Part shown: piece after piece, positions 16,489-25,448 of the stretch
Numbering within the stretch: position 1 is the first letter of the stretch
Layout of the letters: each line of letters opens with the position of its first letter
NCBI GenBank assembly: GCA_001899855.1
Contig: MKWR01000027.1
Span: 186,001 to 250,000, forward strand
Length of the DNA stretch: 64,000 nt
DNA from: Lysobacterales bacterium 63-13
GTDB lineage: Bacteria > Pseudomonadota > Gammaproteobacteria > Xanthomonadales > Rhodanobacteraceae
Direction of reading: 5' to 3'
Translations under genes and position numbers: made by a program
The notes under the pieces: model-generated
Told to the model about the DNA's origin: nothing
Databases searched by the model: none
Seen by the model: only the letters and a program-made list of their open reading frames with translations

Positions 16489-17451
16489 ATGAGCGAGGCG
16501 GCAACATCGACTGCGCGCGCAGCAGGCGAAACGGTCATCGTCGCCAAGGGCCTGACCAGGCGCTTCGGCGCCGTCACCGCCGTCGATCATCTCGACCTGC
16601 GCGTGCAGCGTGCCGAGGTCTACGGCTTCCTCGGTCCGAACGGATGCGGAAAATCGACGACCATCCGCATGCTCTGCGGCCTGCTTACCGCCAGCGAAGG
16701 CACGGTCAGCGTGCTCGGCCATGCCTTGCCCGCCGAGGCGGAAGCGGTCAAGCGCCGCATTGGCTACATGACGCAGAGATTTTCGCTTTACGAAGACCTG
16801 AGTGTCAGCGAAAACCTGCAATTCCTCGCTGCCGTGCATGGCATCGACGGTCGCGCGGCAAAGCTGCGCATTGATGAATTGTTCGCCCAGTACCATCTTG
16901 GCGAATTGCGCACACAGCTCGCCGGCACCTTGTCCGGTGGGCAGAGACAACGCCTCGCACTTGCCGCGGCAGTCATGCACAAGCCGGAACTGCTCCTGCT
17001 CGATGAGCCGACCAGCGCGGTCGATCCGCAGTCGCGGCGTGATTTCTGGGAATCGCTGTTCAAGCTCGCCGATGCCGGCACCACCCTGCTCGTCTCCACC
17101 CACTACATGGATGAGGCCGAGCGCTGCCATCGCCTTGCCATCCTCGATCGTGGCCGCCTGGTTGCCGACGGCGCGCCCGGCGAACTGATGGCGAGACTGC
17201 CTGGCATGACCTTGCGCGTCGACAGCGACAATCCGCAACGCCTGCAGCTTGCCCTGGCAAGGCAGCCGCACGTGCTCGGCGTGGCGCAGATTGGCGCGAG
17301 CCTGCGCGTGCTCACCGATCGCAAGGAGGATGGCGTGGACTGGTTGCGCGCGGCGCTGGAAAAAGTCGGCGTCGAGGCCAGGGTCGAGCCGACCCAGGCC
17401 AATCTCGAAGATGTCTTTGTCGCCGTCACCCGTGGCCGGAGCAAGGACTGA
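16489..17451 (+). CDS. ABC exporter ATP-binding protein (YbhF/CcmA-like)
   Basis: A 320-residue ATPase. Walker A is GPNGCGKST, the signature LSGGQRQR, Walker B LLLLDEPTS, and the switch His lies in VSTHYMDEAERC. A C-terminal extension of about 90 residues resembles the regulatory tail of YbhF/DrrA-like ATPases. It sits between the adaptor and the permease with gaps of three and two bases, so it clearly powers that exporter. Confidence 0.93.
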   Translation: MSEAATSTARAAGETVIVAKGLTRRFGAVTAVDHLDLRVQRAEVYGFLGPNGCGKSTTIRMLCGLLTASEGTVSVLGHALPAEAEAVKRRIGYMTQRFSLYEDLSVSENLQFLAAVHGIDGRAAKLRIDELFAQYHLGELRTQLAGTLSGGQRQRLALAAAVMHKPELLLLDEPTSAVDPQSRRDFWESLFKLADAGTTLLVSTHYMDEAERCHRLAILDRGRLVADGAPGELMARLPGMTLRVDSDNPQRLQLALARQPHVLGVAQIGASLRVLTDRKEDGVDWLRAALEKVGVEARVEPTQANLEDVFVAVTRGRSKD

Positions 17452-17453
17452 CC

Positions 17454-18551
17454 GTGGACCGCAGGCGCCTCCAAGCCGTCTTCCGCAAGGAGCTTCGCCA
17501 GCTTTCGCGCGACCGCCTGACCTTTGCCATGATCATCGGCATCCCGATCCTGCAGTTGCTGCTGTTCGGCTTTGCCATCAACCTCGACATCCGCAACCTG
17601 CCGGCCGCCGTGCTCGATGAATCCGGCACCTGGCGTTCGCGCGAACTGGTTGCCGAGCTGGCCTCCTCCCAGGTGCTCGATTTCCGCCATCGCGCATCCT
17701 CGCCGCAACAGATCGACAGCCTGCTGCGCGACGGCGAGATTGGCGCCGCCGTGGTCATTCCGGCGGATTTCGAGAAGCGCCTGGAGCGCGGCAACCAGCC
17801 CGCCTGGCAGCTCATGGTCGACGGTTCCGACCAGTCCGTGCAGGCGGCGGCACGCCAGCTTGCCAGCTTCCCCTTGTCATCGCTGCAGTATCGGCCCGGC
17901 ACGGAGACGCCGCGTCCGGTAGAGATTGTCAACTTCTACAATCCGGAACGCCGCGCGCAGGTCAATACCGTGCCAGGCCTGATCGGTGTCATCCTGGCAA
18001 TGACCATGACCATCTTCACCGGCATGGCCATCGTCCGCGAACGCGAGCGCGGCAACATGGAAATGCTCATTGCCACGCCGCTGTCACCGGCCGAGCTGAC
18101 CCTCGGCAAGGTGCTGCCCTACGTCGGCATCGGCCTGATCCAGGTCACCCTGATCCTGCTGCTCGGCCTGCTCGTGTTCACCGTGCCGGTGCGCGGATCG
18201 CTGCTGGATGTCTATCTTGCCTCGCTGGTCTATATCGCGGCGACGCTGGTGCTCGGCATCTTCATTTCCACCCTGGCGCGGACCCAGTTCCAGGCAATGC
18301 AGATGGCATTCTTCCTGTTCCTGCCGCAGATCCTGCTGTCGGGCTTCATGTTTCCCTACGACGGCATGCCGCGACTCGCGCAATGGATCGCCGAGATCTT
18401 CCCGCTGACCCATTTCCTGCGCCTGATCCGCGGCATCATGTTGCGTGCCGCGGGCCTTGGCGAACTGTGGTTCGAACTGCTGTCACTGCTGGCTTTCGTG
18501 GCCATCATTCTCGCCATCGCGATACGCCGCCTGCGCAAGAGCCTGGATTGA
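17454..18551 (+). CDS. ABC-2 type exporter permease (YbhS/YbhR-like)
   Basis: A 365-residue permease. It has an N-terminal membrane segment (about 22-42), a large periplasmic domain, then about five C-terminal membrane segments. The conserved [24 protein letters not shown] block is typical of ABC-2 permeases of the YbhS type. The start codon is GTG at 17454, two bases after the ATPase stop; the next in-frame start is much later. Only one permease is present, so it likely works as a homodimer. Confidence 0.93.
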   Translation: MDRRRLQAVFRKELRQLSRDRLTFAMIIGIPILQLLLFGFAINLDIRNLPAAVLDESGTWRSRELVAELASSQVLDFRHRASSPQQIDSLLRDGEIGAAVVIPADFEKRLERGNQPAWQLMVDGSDQSVQAAARQLASFPLSSLQYRPGTETPRPVEIVNFYNPERRAQVNTVPGLIGVILAMTMTIFTGMAIVRERERGNMEMLIATPLSPAELTLGKVLPYVGIGLIQVTLILLLGLLVFTVPVRGSLLDVYLASLVYIAATLVLGIFISTLARTQFQAMQMAFFLFLPQILLSGFMFPYDGMPRLAQWIAEIFPLTHFLRLIRGIMLRAAGLGELWFELLSLLAFVAIILAIAIRRLRKSLD

Positions 18552-18552
18552 C

Positions 18553-18834
18553 ATGGTGCGCCAGCCGACCACGAAAAAATCCTGGTGCCTGTACCTGCTC
18601 GAGTGCCGCCGCGGCAGCTATTACGCCGGCATCACCAATGATCTCGATGCGCGCTACCTGGCGCATGTCGAAGGACGCGGGGCACGCTACACCCGGGCCA
18701 ATCCGCCGCTGCGCCTGATTGGCTCGCGCCCGTATCCGGATCGGGCCAGCGCCTCGCGCGCCGAAGCCGCGATCAAGCGCCTGCCGCGCGCGCGCAAGAT
18801 TGCCTTCCTGCTCGACTCCACGGCAGCAGTCTGA
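18553..18834 (+). CDS. GIY-YIG domain protein (UPF0213/YhbQ-like)
   Basis: A 93-residue single-domain protein. The GIY-YIG signature appears as CLYLLEC and YYAGITND, followed by [17 protein letters not shown]. The small stand-alone family is related to structure-specific endonucleases, but most members have no defined role. The ATG at 18553 is one base after the permease stop, so it is likely co-transcribed with the exporter; the link may be only positional. Confidence 0.88.
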   Translation: MVRQPTTKKSWCLYLLECRRGSYYAGITNDLDARYLAHVEGRGARYTRANPPLRLIGSRPYPDRASASRAEAAIKRLPRARKIAFLLDSTAAV

Positions 18835-18905
18835 TCGCCGCAAACCCCGCGGTCGCTTCCGTGTCGTTGCAACCCTTCGCCCATCCACAAGCCAAGGGGA
18901 AGATC

Positions 18906-19553
18906 ATGGCAAGCCATGCACTGAAAGGAAGTTTCGAGCCCGCCTGGAACTGGCTGCGCATCAGCGGCCTCAGCGGCAGTCTTGCCTTGCACGTCGCCGC
19001 CCTGGTGCTGCTTGCCCTGCCGGTGGCACTGCCGAACTGGAAGCCCGAACCCAAGGTGATCACGGTCACCTTTCCCGAGCCCGTGGTCGAGCTTCCGGTC
19101 AGCGCGGTGCCGCCCGAACCGGTACCGCCAACCATCGTTCGCCACCATGAACCAGTCGTGCCGATACCCCAACCCGTGGCACGCGAGGCCAGTGTCATGG
19201 CCATCCCGGTGACCATGCCGGTCAGCGAGCCGAACGACAGCGCCGAAGTCATCAGCGCAGTGCCGGCCATCGCGGCCAGTGCCAGCCTCGCCTACGAGAG
19301 CATCATCGAGCCCAGCTATCCCATCGATTCAAGGCGGCGTGGCGAGCAGGGCACGGTGTTGTTGCGCGTGCAGGTCGGGCGGGATGGCCTGCCGATCGAG
19401 GTCGACGTCGAACGCAGCAGCGGCTACCGGCAACTCGATCGCGCCGCGCGCGAGGCGGTGCTGCGCTGGCGCTTCCGCCCGGTGCAGGTCAATGGCGTGA
19501 ATGTCGAAGCGCGCGGCCTGGTGCCGATTCGTTTCGATGTCAGGCAAGGCTGA
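18906..19553 (+). CDS. TonB-family energy transducer
   Basis: A 215-residue TonB-like protein. A short cytoplasmic N-terminus precedes one membrane segment (about residues 20-42). A proline/glutamate/valine-rich periplasmic linker follows, and then a TonB C-terminal domain from about residue 130 (PIDSRRRGEQGTVLLRVQVG, then AVLRWRFRP). The ATG at 18906 has AGGGGA five bases upstream; an earlier GTG frame at 18861 lacks this. No ExbB/ExbD or TonB-dependent receptor is adjacent. Confidence 0.86.
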   Translation: MASHALKGSFEPAWNWLRISGLSGSLALHVAALVLLALPVALPNWKPEPKVITVTFPEPVVELPVSAVPPEPVPPTIVRHHEPVVPIPQPVAREASVMAIPVTMPVSEPNDSAEVISAVPAIAASASLAYESIIEPSYPIDSRRRGEQGTVLLRVQVGRDGLPIEVDVERSSGYRQLDRAAREAVLRWRFRPVQVNGVNVEARGLVPIRFDVRQG

Positions 19554-19564
19554 GGCGACCGCGC

Positions 19565-22045
19565 TCAGGAGTTTCCGGCGGCCTTGTGGGGCGTTGTTGC
19601 GGCAATCAGTTCGGCCAGCGCGCAGGGCTCATGGATGCCATAACCCTGCGCCTGGTCGACGCCGAGCTCGCGCAGGCGATCGATCAGCGCGCGATCCTCG
19701 ACCCACTCGGCAACCGTGGTCTTGCCCAGTGATCGGGCGACTTCACACATCGAGCGCACCAGCACCGGGTCGACCGCGTTGTTGGCCAGGTCGCGGACGA
19801 AGACACCGTCAATCTTCAGCACATCGACCGGCAAGGTCTTCAGGTAGGCGAACGATGCCATGCCGCTGCCGAAATCATCCAGGGCAATCCTGCATCCGCG
19901 TGCGCGCATCTCGTCGATGAACTCGCGGGCCCGGGTGATGTTGCCGATCGCGGCGGTCTCGGTCAGCTCGAAGCACAGCTTTGCCGGCGGCACGCGGGTG
20001 ATATCGAGCAGGTTGGCGACATGGCTGCGGAAATCGGGATTGGCAATGGATTGCGCCGAGACATTCAAGTGGCAGAGATCGAGCGCCTGCAGGTGGGCTG
20101 GATGATCCTCCAGCAGGCGCAAGGCCATGGCGATGACCAGGCGGTCAATCGAGATGGCCTCGCCAAAGCGCTCGGCAGCCGGCAGGAATTGTTCCGGCGG
20201 ATAGACCACGCCTTGCGCATCGACCAGGCGCACGAGTACCTCGTAGCCCAGTGTGGCCGGGCCATGCAAGGCCTCGATGCGTTGCGCGTAGAGCAGGATG
20301 CGCCCCTCGACAATGGCCTCGCGGATCTCGGCGACCCAGGCCAGGTCATCGCGACGGCGGCTCATCATCTGGTCCGATTCCCGATACACGCGGATGCAGT
20401 TGCGCCCATCTTCCTTGGCCTGGTAGCAGGCCCGATCCGCCGCGCGCAGGACGTCGGAGGCATCGACATGCTCGCCGCTGACGCGGGCGATGCCGATGCT
20501 GCAGGTCACGTTGAAACGCTTGCCGTCCCAGGGAAAGGTTGATGCCGACAAGGCACGCCGCAGCCGCTCGGCAATGTGCAAGGCCTCGTCGAGCCCGGTG
20601 CGACCGAGGAAGATGGCGAACTCGTCGCCGCCGAGACGCCCCATCCAGTCGTTGCTGCGCATGTGCAGCATCAGCACGCCGGCGATCTGGCGCAGCAACT
20701 GGTCACCGGCGACATGGCCACAGGTGTCGTTGATCAGCTTGAACTGGTCGAGATCCAGGAACAGGAAGGCGTGCGCATCGCCGAAGCTGCGTGCATCGTC
20801 GATGCTCTGTTGCAGGCGATTGTCGATCTCGCGCCGATTGACCAGGCCGGTCATCGCATCATGGCTGGCCTGGTAACGCATTTCCTCGCCGAGGCGACGG
20901 CTTTCCGAGACATCCTCGAGGATGGCGAAGACACGATCCTCGCCATCCGTATCGCTGTCGATCATCGAGGCGGTCCAGCGCAGCCAGCGACCTTCACCAT
21001 CGGCGCGCAGGAAGCGCTGCTCGATGGGGCTTTCGCACAATGCCCAGTCGATACCACCGTCTTCGTCGCGGGCAATCCGCGCCAGCGCGTCGGCATGCAG
21101 CAACTCACCCAGCAGCTTGCCCTGCAAATCCTGCGGCGGGCAGTTGAGGATCTCGCCAATGGCTTCGTTCGCCTCGAGGATGCGCCCGTCCAGCTTCATC
21201 TTCAGCATGCCGACGGCAGCCTGGTGGAAGGCCGAGCGGAACATGCCCTCGCTGGCGTGGATGCGGCGCAGGCTCCAGCGCAGGATGAGCATGAGCAAAC
21301 CGGCAATGGCCAGGAAGAGGACGATGCTGGCAACGGTCAGGATCGTCTTCAGCATGCGCGTGCCATCCACCAGCGACTGCGAAAAAGCCGCTTCAATGGG
21401 CCGCAAGGTCGCATCGAGTTCGAGGATGCGGCGCTGCCAGGCTTGCGTCTGCGCGGGTGTCACCGGGCCAGCCGCACGCGCGGCTTCCATCTCGTCGGCG
21501 ATGCCCTGCAATTCGAGGACATGTGCGTCGCCGACCTGCCATTGCGCGACCGAGTCCCGAAAGAATGGAGCATTGTGGAAATATCTATACATGCGGATCA
21601 TGCGATCGACATCCTGCGGAGCATTCATGCCGAGCAGGAGTCCCTGCCGCGCAGCCGCCAGATCCGGCGGATCCCGCTCCAGGGCAAGGCGCGCCTGGTG
21701 ATCGCCCAAGGGCACGCGCAAGGCATCGCGGGCAAGTTGCAGCTGTTGCGCATCGCCGCTGGCCGCGTAGCCATGCAGCCCGTGCGAGGCGTACTGCTGG
21801 GCTTTCGACCAATGACTCTCGCCGACGATGTAGGCGGTGGCGCTGGTCTGCAGCTCCAGCATGGTCACGGTCAGCATGACGGCGATACCGGCCAGGACGA
21901 TCAGCGTGGCCATCTCGATCGGCAGCAGCGCGATGCTGCGCCGAAGTCGCCCTTGCGCCTCGCCCCCAGGTCGAGCACCCTCGATCCGCTCGTCCGCTGC
22001 GATGGGGGATGCCTCGGATGTGTGCTGGTGATTGCTGGAGGCCAT
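19565..22045 (-). CDS. Membrane PAS-GGDEF-EAL cyclic-di-GMP signalling protein
   Basis: An 826-residue protein with two membrane segments (about 40-62 and 231-254) enclosing a helical periplasmic sensor region. A PAS domain follows (about 270-390). The GGDEF domain has an intact GGDEF motif at 472-476. The EAL domain has EVL at 602-604, ELTET and DDFGSG at 723-728. Both catalytic halves look intact apart from the EAL-to-EVL change, which many active phosphodiesterases carry. The start at 22045 is chosen since it follows a plausible leader, and the longer frame upstream is not coding-like. The net activity (synthesis or breakdown) cannot be told. Confidence 0.9.
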   Translation of the reverse strand: MASSNHQHTSEASPIAADERIEGARPGGEAQGRLRRSIALLPIEMATLIVLAGIAVMLTVTMLELQTSATAYIVGESHWSKAQQYASHGLHGYAASGDAQQLQLARDALRVPLGDHQARLALERDPPDLAAARQGLLLGMNAPQDVDRMIRMYRYFHNAPFFRDSVAQWQVGDAHVLELQGIADEMEAARAAGPVTPAQTQAWQRRILELDATLRPIEAAFSQSLVDGTRMLKTILTVASIVLFLAIAGLLMLILRWSLRRIHASEGMFRSAFHQAAVGMLKMKLDGRILEANEAIGEILNCPPQDLQGKLLGELLHADALARIARDEDGGIDWALCESPIEQRFLRADGEGRWLRWTASMIDSDTDGEDRVFAILEDVSESRRLGEEMRYQASHDAMTGLVNRREIDNRLQQSIDDARSFGDAHAFLFLDLDQFKLINDTCGHVAGDQLLRQIAGVLMLHMRSNDWMGRLGGDEFAIFLGRTGLDEALHIAERLRRALSASTFPWDGKRFNVTCSIGIARVSGEHVDASDVLRAADRACYQAKEDGRNCIRVYRESDQMMSRRRDDLAWVAEIREAIVEGRILLYAQRIEALHGPATLGYEVLVRLVDAQGVVYPPEQFLPAAERFGEAISIDRLVIAMALRLLEDHPAHLQALDLCHLNVSAQSIANPDFRSHVANLLDITRVPPAKLCFELTETAAIGNITRAREFIDEMRARGCRIALDDFGSGMASFAYLKTLPVDVLKIDGVFVRDLANNAVDPVLVRSMCEVARSLGKTTVAEWVEDRALIDRLRELGVDQAQGYGIHEPCALAELIAATTPHKAAGNS

Positions 22046-22446
22046 GGGTCCCGTCGTTATCACTGGCAAATGCGCGACAAGGCAGCGGACTGCATCGTGC
22101 ATGAAGAATAGCGCGCCGCCACAGCGTTCGGTGTGGCTCGGGCACACTTCCCGCCAGCGTCTGCAGCTCCATGGCTCCTTGTCGCTTCCCGCCCGCAATG
22201 TTCACTGCCGACAGCCGGCTCCGCGCCACGCAATGCACGTGCGCAGTCACCTCCCGACATCCGCTCAAGCCGGAGGGAGATGGCATGCAGCGGATGGGTC
22301 TGGCCCCGTGCAGGGGACGCGCCTGGAAGGCATGCTGCGCATCACCACGATCCAGCAAACATCGCCAATGGCGAGGCCGCCATTGGCGCGTTTGCAGATG
22401 CTCCTTCAGCGTCCAGCAGCGCAGGGAGCCGCTGCTGCTGCGCTGA
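22046..22446. other. Intergenic region between GGDEF-EAL and collagen-like genes
   Basis: This 401-base stretch has no recognisable gene. It contains the perfect hairpin at 22363-22388 and should hold the promoter of the GGDEF-EAL gene. No clear cyclic-di-GMP riboswitch fold could be seen by eye. Confidence 0.55.
22363..22388 (-). terminator. Perfect 11-bp hairpin downstream of the collagen-like gene
   Basis: CGCCAATGGCG and its exact complement flank four bases. It lies about 60-85 bases beyond the stop of the collagen-like gene. There is no long T-run after it, so termination is likely but not certain. Confidence 0.5.
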
Positions 22447-24216
22447 CTACTGCTGGATGTAGTAGGACCAGGTGACCGATGTCGAAGTGGGGTTCGATAC
22501 TCCCGCCTGCAGCAAGGACACGGTGTCGCCACTGGATATCGCCACACTGTGCGTGCTGTCGTTGCAGCTGGTTTGCCCGGTTCCAATCGAACAGGTGACG
22601 GTCGTCAACGTGCCGTTGACAGAGACCGTGAAGTCATACCGATTCGGGGAATTGCCCGGCGTGCTGTTGGTACGCACCTGCAATCCGGCAATCGTTCCGC
22701 TGACGGGCATGGGCGGCGCAACCTTGGCATGCGTGGCTGCAGATTCACCCATGCCGATATAGACACCGTCGCTGTTCGGAAAATAGGAACTGCCGAAGAA
22801 CGGGACACGCGTTCCCGCGGGTCCAGCCGGACCTGCCGGACCTTGCACGCCCGGTGCGCCCGGCGCTCCATCATTTCCTGCAGCGCCCTGCGGGCCAACT
22901 GGGCCCATCGGACCGGTTGCACCATCGAGGCCCGCCATGCCTTGAGGTCCAGCCGGACCCTGTGCGCCCGGTGCACCTGCGGCACCTGGCGCTCCATCAT
23001 TTCCTGCAGCGCCCTGCGGACCAGCTGGGCCAGCCGGACCCATCGGGCCGGTTGCACCATCGAGGCCCGCCATGCCTTGAGGTCCAGCCGGACCCTGTGC
23101 GCCCGGTGCACCTGCGGCACCTGGCGCTCCATCATTTCCCGCAGCGCCCTGCGGACCAGCTGGGCCGGCCGGGCCCATCGGGCCGGTTGCACCATCCAGA
23201 CCCGCGACACCTTGAAGTCCAATCGGACCTTGCGCGCCCGGTGCACCTGCGGCACCTGGCGCTCCATCATTTCCCGCAGCGCCCTGCGGACCAGCTGGGC
23301 CAGCCGGGCCCATCGGACCGGTTGCGCCATCCAGACCCGCGATGCCTTGAGGTCCAGCCGGACCCTGTGCGCCCGGTGCACCTGCGGTACCTGGCGCTCC
23401 ATCATTTCCTGCAGCGCCCTGCGGACCAGCTGGGCCAGCCGGGCCAGCCGGGCCCATCGGACCGGTTGCACCATCCAGACCCGCGACACCTTGAAGTCCA
23501 ATTGGACCTTGCGCGCCTGGAGCTCCATCATTTCCAGCCAAGCCTTGCGGACCAGCCGGGCCCATCGGACCGGTTGCACCATCCAGACCCGCTACACCTT
23601 GAGGTCCAGCCGGACCCTGCGCGCCCGGTGCACCTGCGGCACCCGGCGCTCCGTCATTTCCCGCAGCGCCCTGCGCACCAGCGGGGCCGACCGGGCCGAT
23701 TGCGCCGGCCGGACCAGCGGGGCCAATGGGGCCTTGTGCACCGTCATTTCCGGGCAGGCCCTGCGGGCCGTTCGCGCCTTGTGCACCTGGAGTGCCGGCC
23801 GGGCCTTGCGGGCCCGCTGGACCCTGCGCGCCTGGAACGCCATTCAATGCGTATTGCGCAATGGGTGCCGTGGCGATCGGCTGACGGGGCAACACGCTAC
23901 CGCCGACGCTCACTTCCAGGTACATCTGGGTGCCGGTGAAGCCGCCCGGATAGGCCAGATTGATGCTGAAAACACCGTCCACGACGGGATAGTTCGACTC
24001 GCTGATCGTGGAACCGAATTGGTTGCCACCCGTGGGCGAATCCCACAGCGAGAAGGTCAGGTTGAAGTTGCCATCCACCAGCACTCCGTTCTGCTCGATC
24101 TTGCCTTGATAGACAAAATCCGGCAGCTGGGCGGCAGTGGTTGCGGCAAACGTCGCGGATGCCGAACAGGCACCGAGGACAACGGCAATGGCGAGAACAA
24201 GATTTCTGGTTTTCAT
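22447..24216 (-). CDS. Secreted collagen-like triple-helix repeat protein
   Basis: A 589-residue protein with a signal peptide (about 1-26). A globular N-terminal domain of about 95 residues follows ([19 protein letters not shown] onward). About 345 residues of uninterrupted Gly-X-Y triplets come next, with frequent GPAGPQG and GNDGAPG blocks. A C-terminal beta-rich domain of about 120 residues may be the trimerisation or recognition head. Bacterial collagen-like proteins form surface or extracellular fibres. The ATG at 24216 overlaps the stop of the upstream small gene (ATGA), supporting this start over an in-frame TTG at 24225. The triplet region is built on an exact 135-bp DNA repeat. Confidence 0.9.
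   Translation of the reverse strand: MKTRNLVLAIAVVLGACSASATFAATTAAQLPDFVYQGKIEQNGVLVDGNFNLTFSLWDSPTGGNQFGSTISESNYPVVDGVFSINLAYPGGFTGTQMYLEVSVGGSVLPRQPIATAPIAQYALNGVPGAQGPAGPQGPAGTPGAQGANGPQGLPGNDGAQGPIGPAGPAGAIGPVGPAGAQGAAGNDGAPGAAGAPGAQGPAGPQGVAGLDGATGPMGPAGPQGLAGNDGAPGAQGPIGLQGVAGLDGATGPMGPAGPAGPAGPQGAAGNDGAPGTAGAPGAQGPAGPQGIAGLDGATGPMGPAGPAGPQGAAGNDGAPGAAGAPGAQGPIGLQGVAGLDGATGPMGPAGPAGPQGAAGNDGAPGAAGAPGAQGPAGPQGMAGLDGATGPMGPAGPAGPQGAAGNDGAPGAAGAPGAQGPAGPQGMAGLDGATGPMGPVGPQGAAGNDGAPGAPGVQGPAGPAGPAGTRVPFFGSSYFPNSDGVYIGMGESAATHAKVAPPMPVSGTIAGLQVRTNSTPGNSPNRYDFTVSVNGTLTTVTCSIGTGQTSCNDSTHSVAISSGDTVSLLQAGVSNPTSTSVTWSYYIQQ
22830..23850 (-). repeat. 135-bp tandem repeats encoding Gly-X-Y triplets
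   Basis: The marker GTGCACCTGC recurs at 22971, 23106, 23241 and 23376, exactly 135 bases apart, then at 23628 after a shorter, diverged stretch. One unit encodes 45 residues, or 15 triplets. The outer units are more diverged. Such repeats expand and contract by slippage or recombination, so copy number may differ between strains. Confidence 0.92.
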
Positions 24217-24533
24217 GGTGTGCAATTCCCCTGCTGGGCGTCAAAGCCGTTCTGGAAGATCCGGTCGGAGATGATGGACTGCTGGCGCGCGGCAGCCACG
24301 GCCTGAAAGCCGGAAGTGACGGTCAGCGTGCCGTTGCTCGCAGATCCCGCAATCGGCTCGCCCACCGTTGAGCTGAGCGTGAAGCAATTGTTGGTCACGA
24401 CACCGCCAGCGCTGGCGAGGGTGCCGTTGCGGAGGGCATAGCCGCCTCCCGCCGAAGCCGCGCCGACAATCGTCAACGCACAGATACCCGTTGCCACGAC
24501 TGCAGAACGCAGCCGGCCTTGTCTGGTATACAT
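24213..24533 (-). CDS. Small secreted protein coupled to the collagen-like gene
   Basis: A 106-residue protein with a signal peptide (ending GAASAGGG) and a beta-rich body (TLASAGGVVTNNCFTLSSTVGEP, seen in parts). It has one internal cysteine, and a tail RIFQNGFDAQQGNC with a second one near the end. The stop overlaps the start of the collagen-like gene by four bases, a strong sign of translational coupling. I do not know a named family. The IF-x-x-GF(D/E) tail resembles a C-terminal motif I recall on exported proteins of this bacterial group; that recollection is unverified. It could be an accessory or sorting partner of the fibre protein. Confidence 0.75.
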   Translation of the reverse strand: MYTRQGRLRSAVVATGICALTIVGAASAGGGYALRNGTLASAGGVVTNNCFTLSSTVGEPIAGSASNGTLTVTSGFQAVAAARQQSIISDRIFQNGFDAQQGNCTP

Positions 24534-24927
24534 TTGCTTTTCCCCTTGAAGTGTGTCGCAACCACTTTGCCGTGGCAGCGCGGAGCATCAGCCGCGAATC
24601 CTTCGCTGGCGGATGCCCGACACTTGTTGAGCATGATCTGTGCCAAGCCCGGACCCGAGTCCGCCGACGCCTTTTCATGCGACGCAAGCAACTGAAATCA
24701 GATGATATTCTCAAAAAGAAGGGGCTAGATGAGGCGTCCACCGCTGGGGCAAGGGGAGTTCCCGCCGGCGTCAAAATGTGACGCACCTCACACTAATGAT
24801 GGCGCTGACGCATGCGCTGAAGGATGGCTCGCCCGCGCCTGCAGCGACCTGCCCTCGGCGACAGATTGCCCCGGAAGCCGCTGCGCACGCAGGTTAGACT
24901 CCGCGCTCCATTCCGGATTGCCGTCGC
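24534..24927. other. Divergent intergenic region
   Basis: This 394-base region lies between the leftward small secreted gene and the rightward DUF456 gene. It should carry both promoters; TAGACT at 24895-24900 is a possible -10 element for the rightward gene. No coding sequence is supported. Confidence 0.5.
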
Positions 24928-25413
24928 ATGACCATACAGATTCTCCTTTACCTGCTTGCCGCCCTGCTCATCATCGTTGGCACGCTGGGCACCGTGCTGC
25001 CGGCGTTGCCGGGTGTGCCGATCGTCTATGCCGGCATGTTCCTCGCTGCCTGGGTTGGCGACTTCAGCCATATCGGCTGGCCCACGCTGACCATCCTCGG
25101 CGTGCTGACTGCCTTGTCGGTGATCGTCGACCTGCTGGCCAGCGTGTTCGGGGCCAAGCGCGTCGGTGCCAGCGGCTGGGCCTTGTTCGGCGCCGCGGCG
25201 GGTACCGTGATCGGGCTCTTTTTCGGCCTCGTCGGCTTGATCTTCGGGCCCTTTGTCGGTGCCGTCGCCGGCGAACTGATTGCCGGCAGCTCACTCCGGC
25301 GCTCGGCCGGCGTCGGTGTCGGTGCCTGGCTTGGCTTCATCTTCGGCACGCTGGCGAAGATCGCGCTGTGCTTCACCATGCTTGGCGTGTTTGCCCTCGC
25401 CTATCTGCTCTGA
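24928..25413 (+). CDS. DUF456 family membrane protein
   Basis: A 161-residue protein with four or five membrane segments. It shows the DUF456 features: an N-terminal LIIVGTLGTVLPALPGVPIVYAG region and a glycine-rich second half (GAAAGTVIGLFFGLVGLIFGPF in parts, then GVGAWLGFIFGTLAK). Function is unknown in the family. It is a single gene, convergent with the next one. Confidence 0.88.
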   Translation: MTIQILLYLLAALLIIVGTLGTVLPALPGVPIVYAGMFLAAWVGDFSHIGWPTLTILGVLTALSVIVDLLASVFGAKRVGASGWALFGAAAGTVIGLFFGLVGLIFGPFVGAVAGELIAGSSLRRSAGVGVGAWLGFIFGTLAKIALCFTMLGVFALAYLL

Positions 25414-25448
25414 ACCGGGCCATCGAGGACGGGCACGCGGCGTCGGCG

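Noticed and set aside
13620-17271. Long minus-strand open frames opposite the M14 peptidase and the exporter
   Set aside because: The plus-strand genes have clear domains and tight operon spacing; the antisense translations show no family features.
20576-22111. Plus-strand open frame opposite the GGDEF-EAL gene
   Set aside because: Antisense to a gene with intact GGDEF and EAL motifs; no ribosome site or family.
22046-22446. A cyclic-di-GMP riboswitch before the GGDEF-EAL gene
   Set aside because: I looked for the conserved GEMM core in the leader and could not recognise it.
22549-24306. Plus-strand open frames across the collagen-like repeats
   Set aside because: The repeats keep open all frames on both strands. 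The minus-strand frame gives perfect Gly-X-Y triplets with signal peptide, so the others are artefacts.
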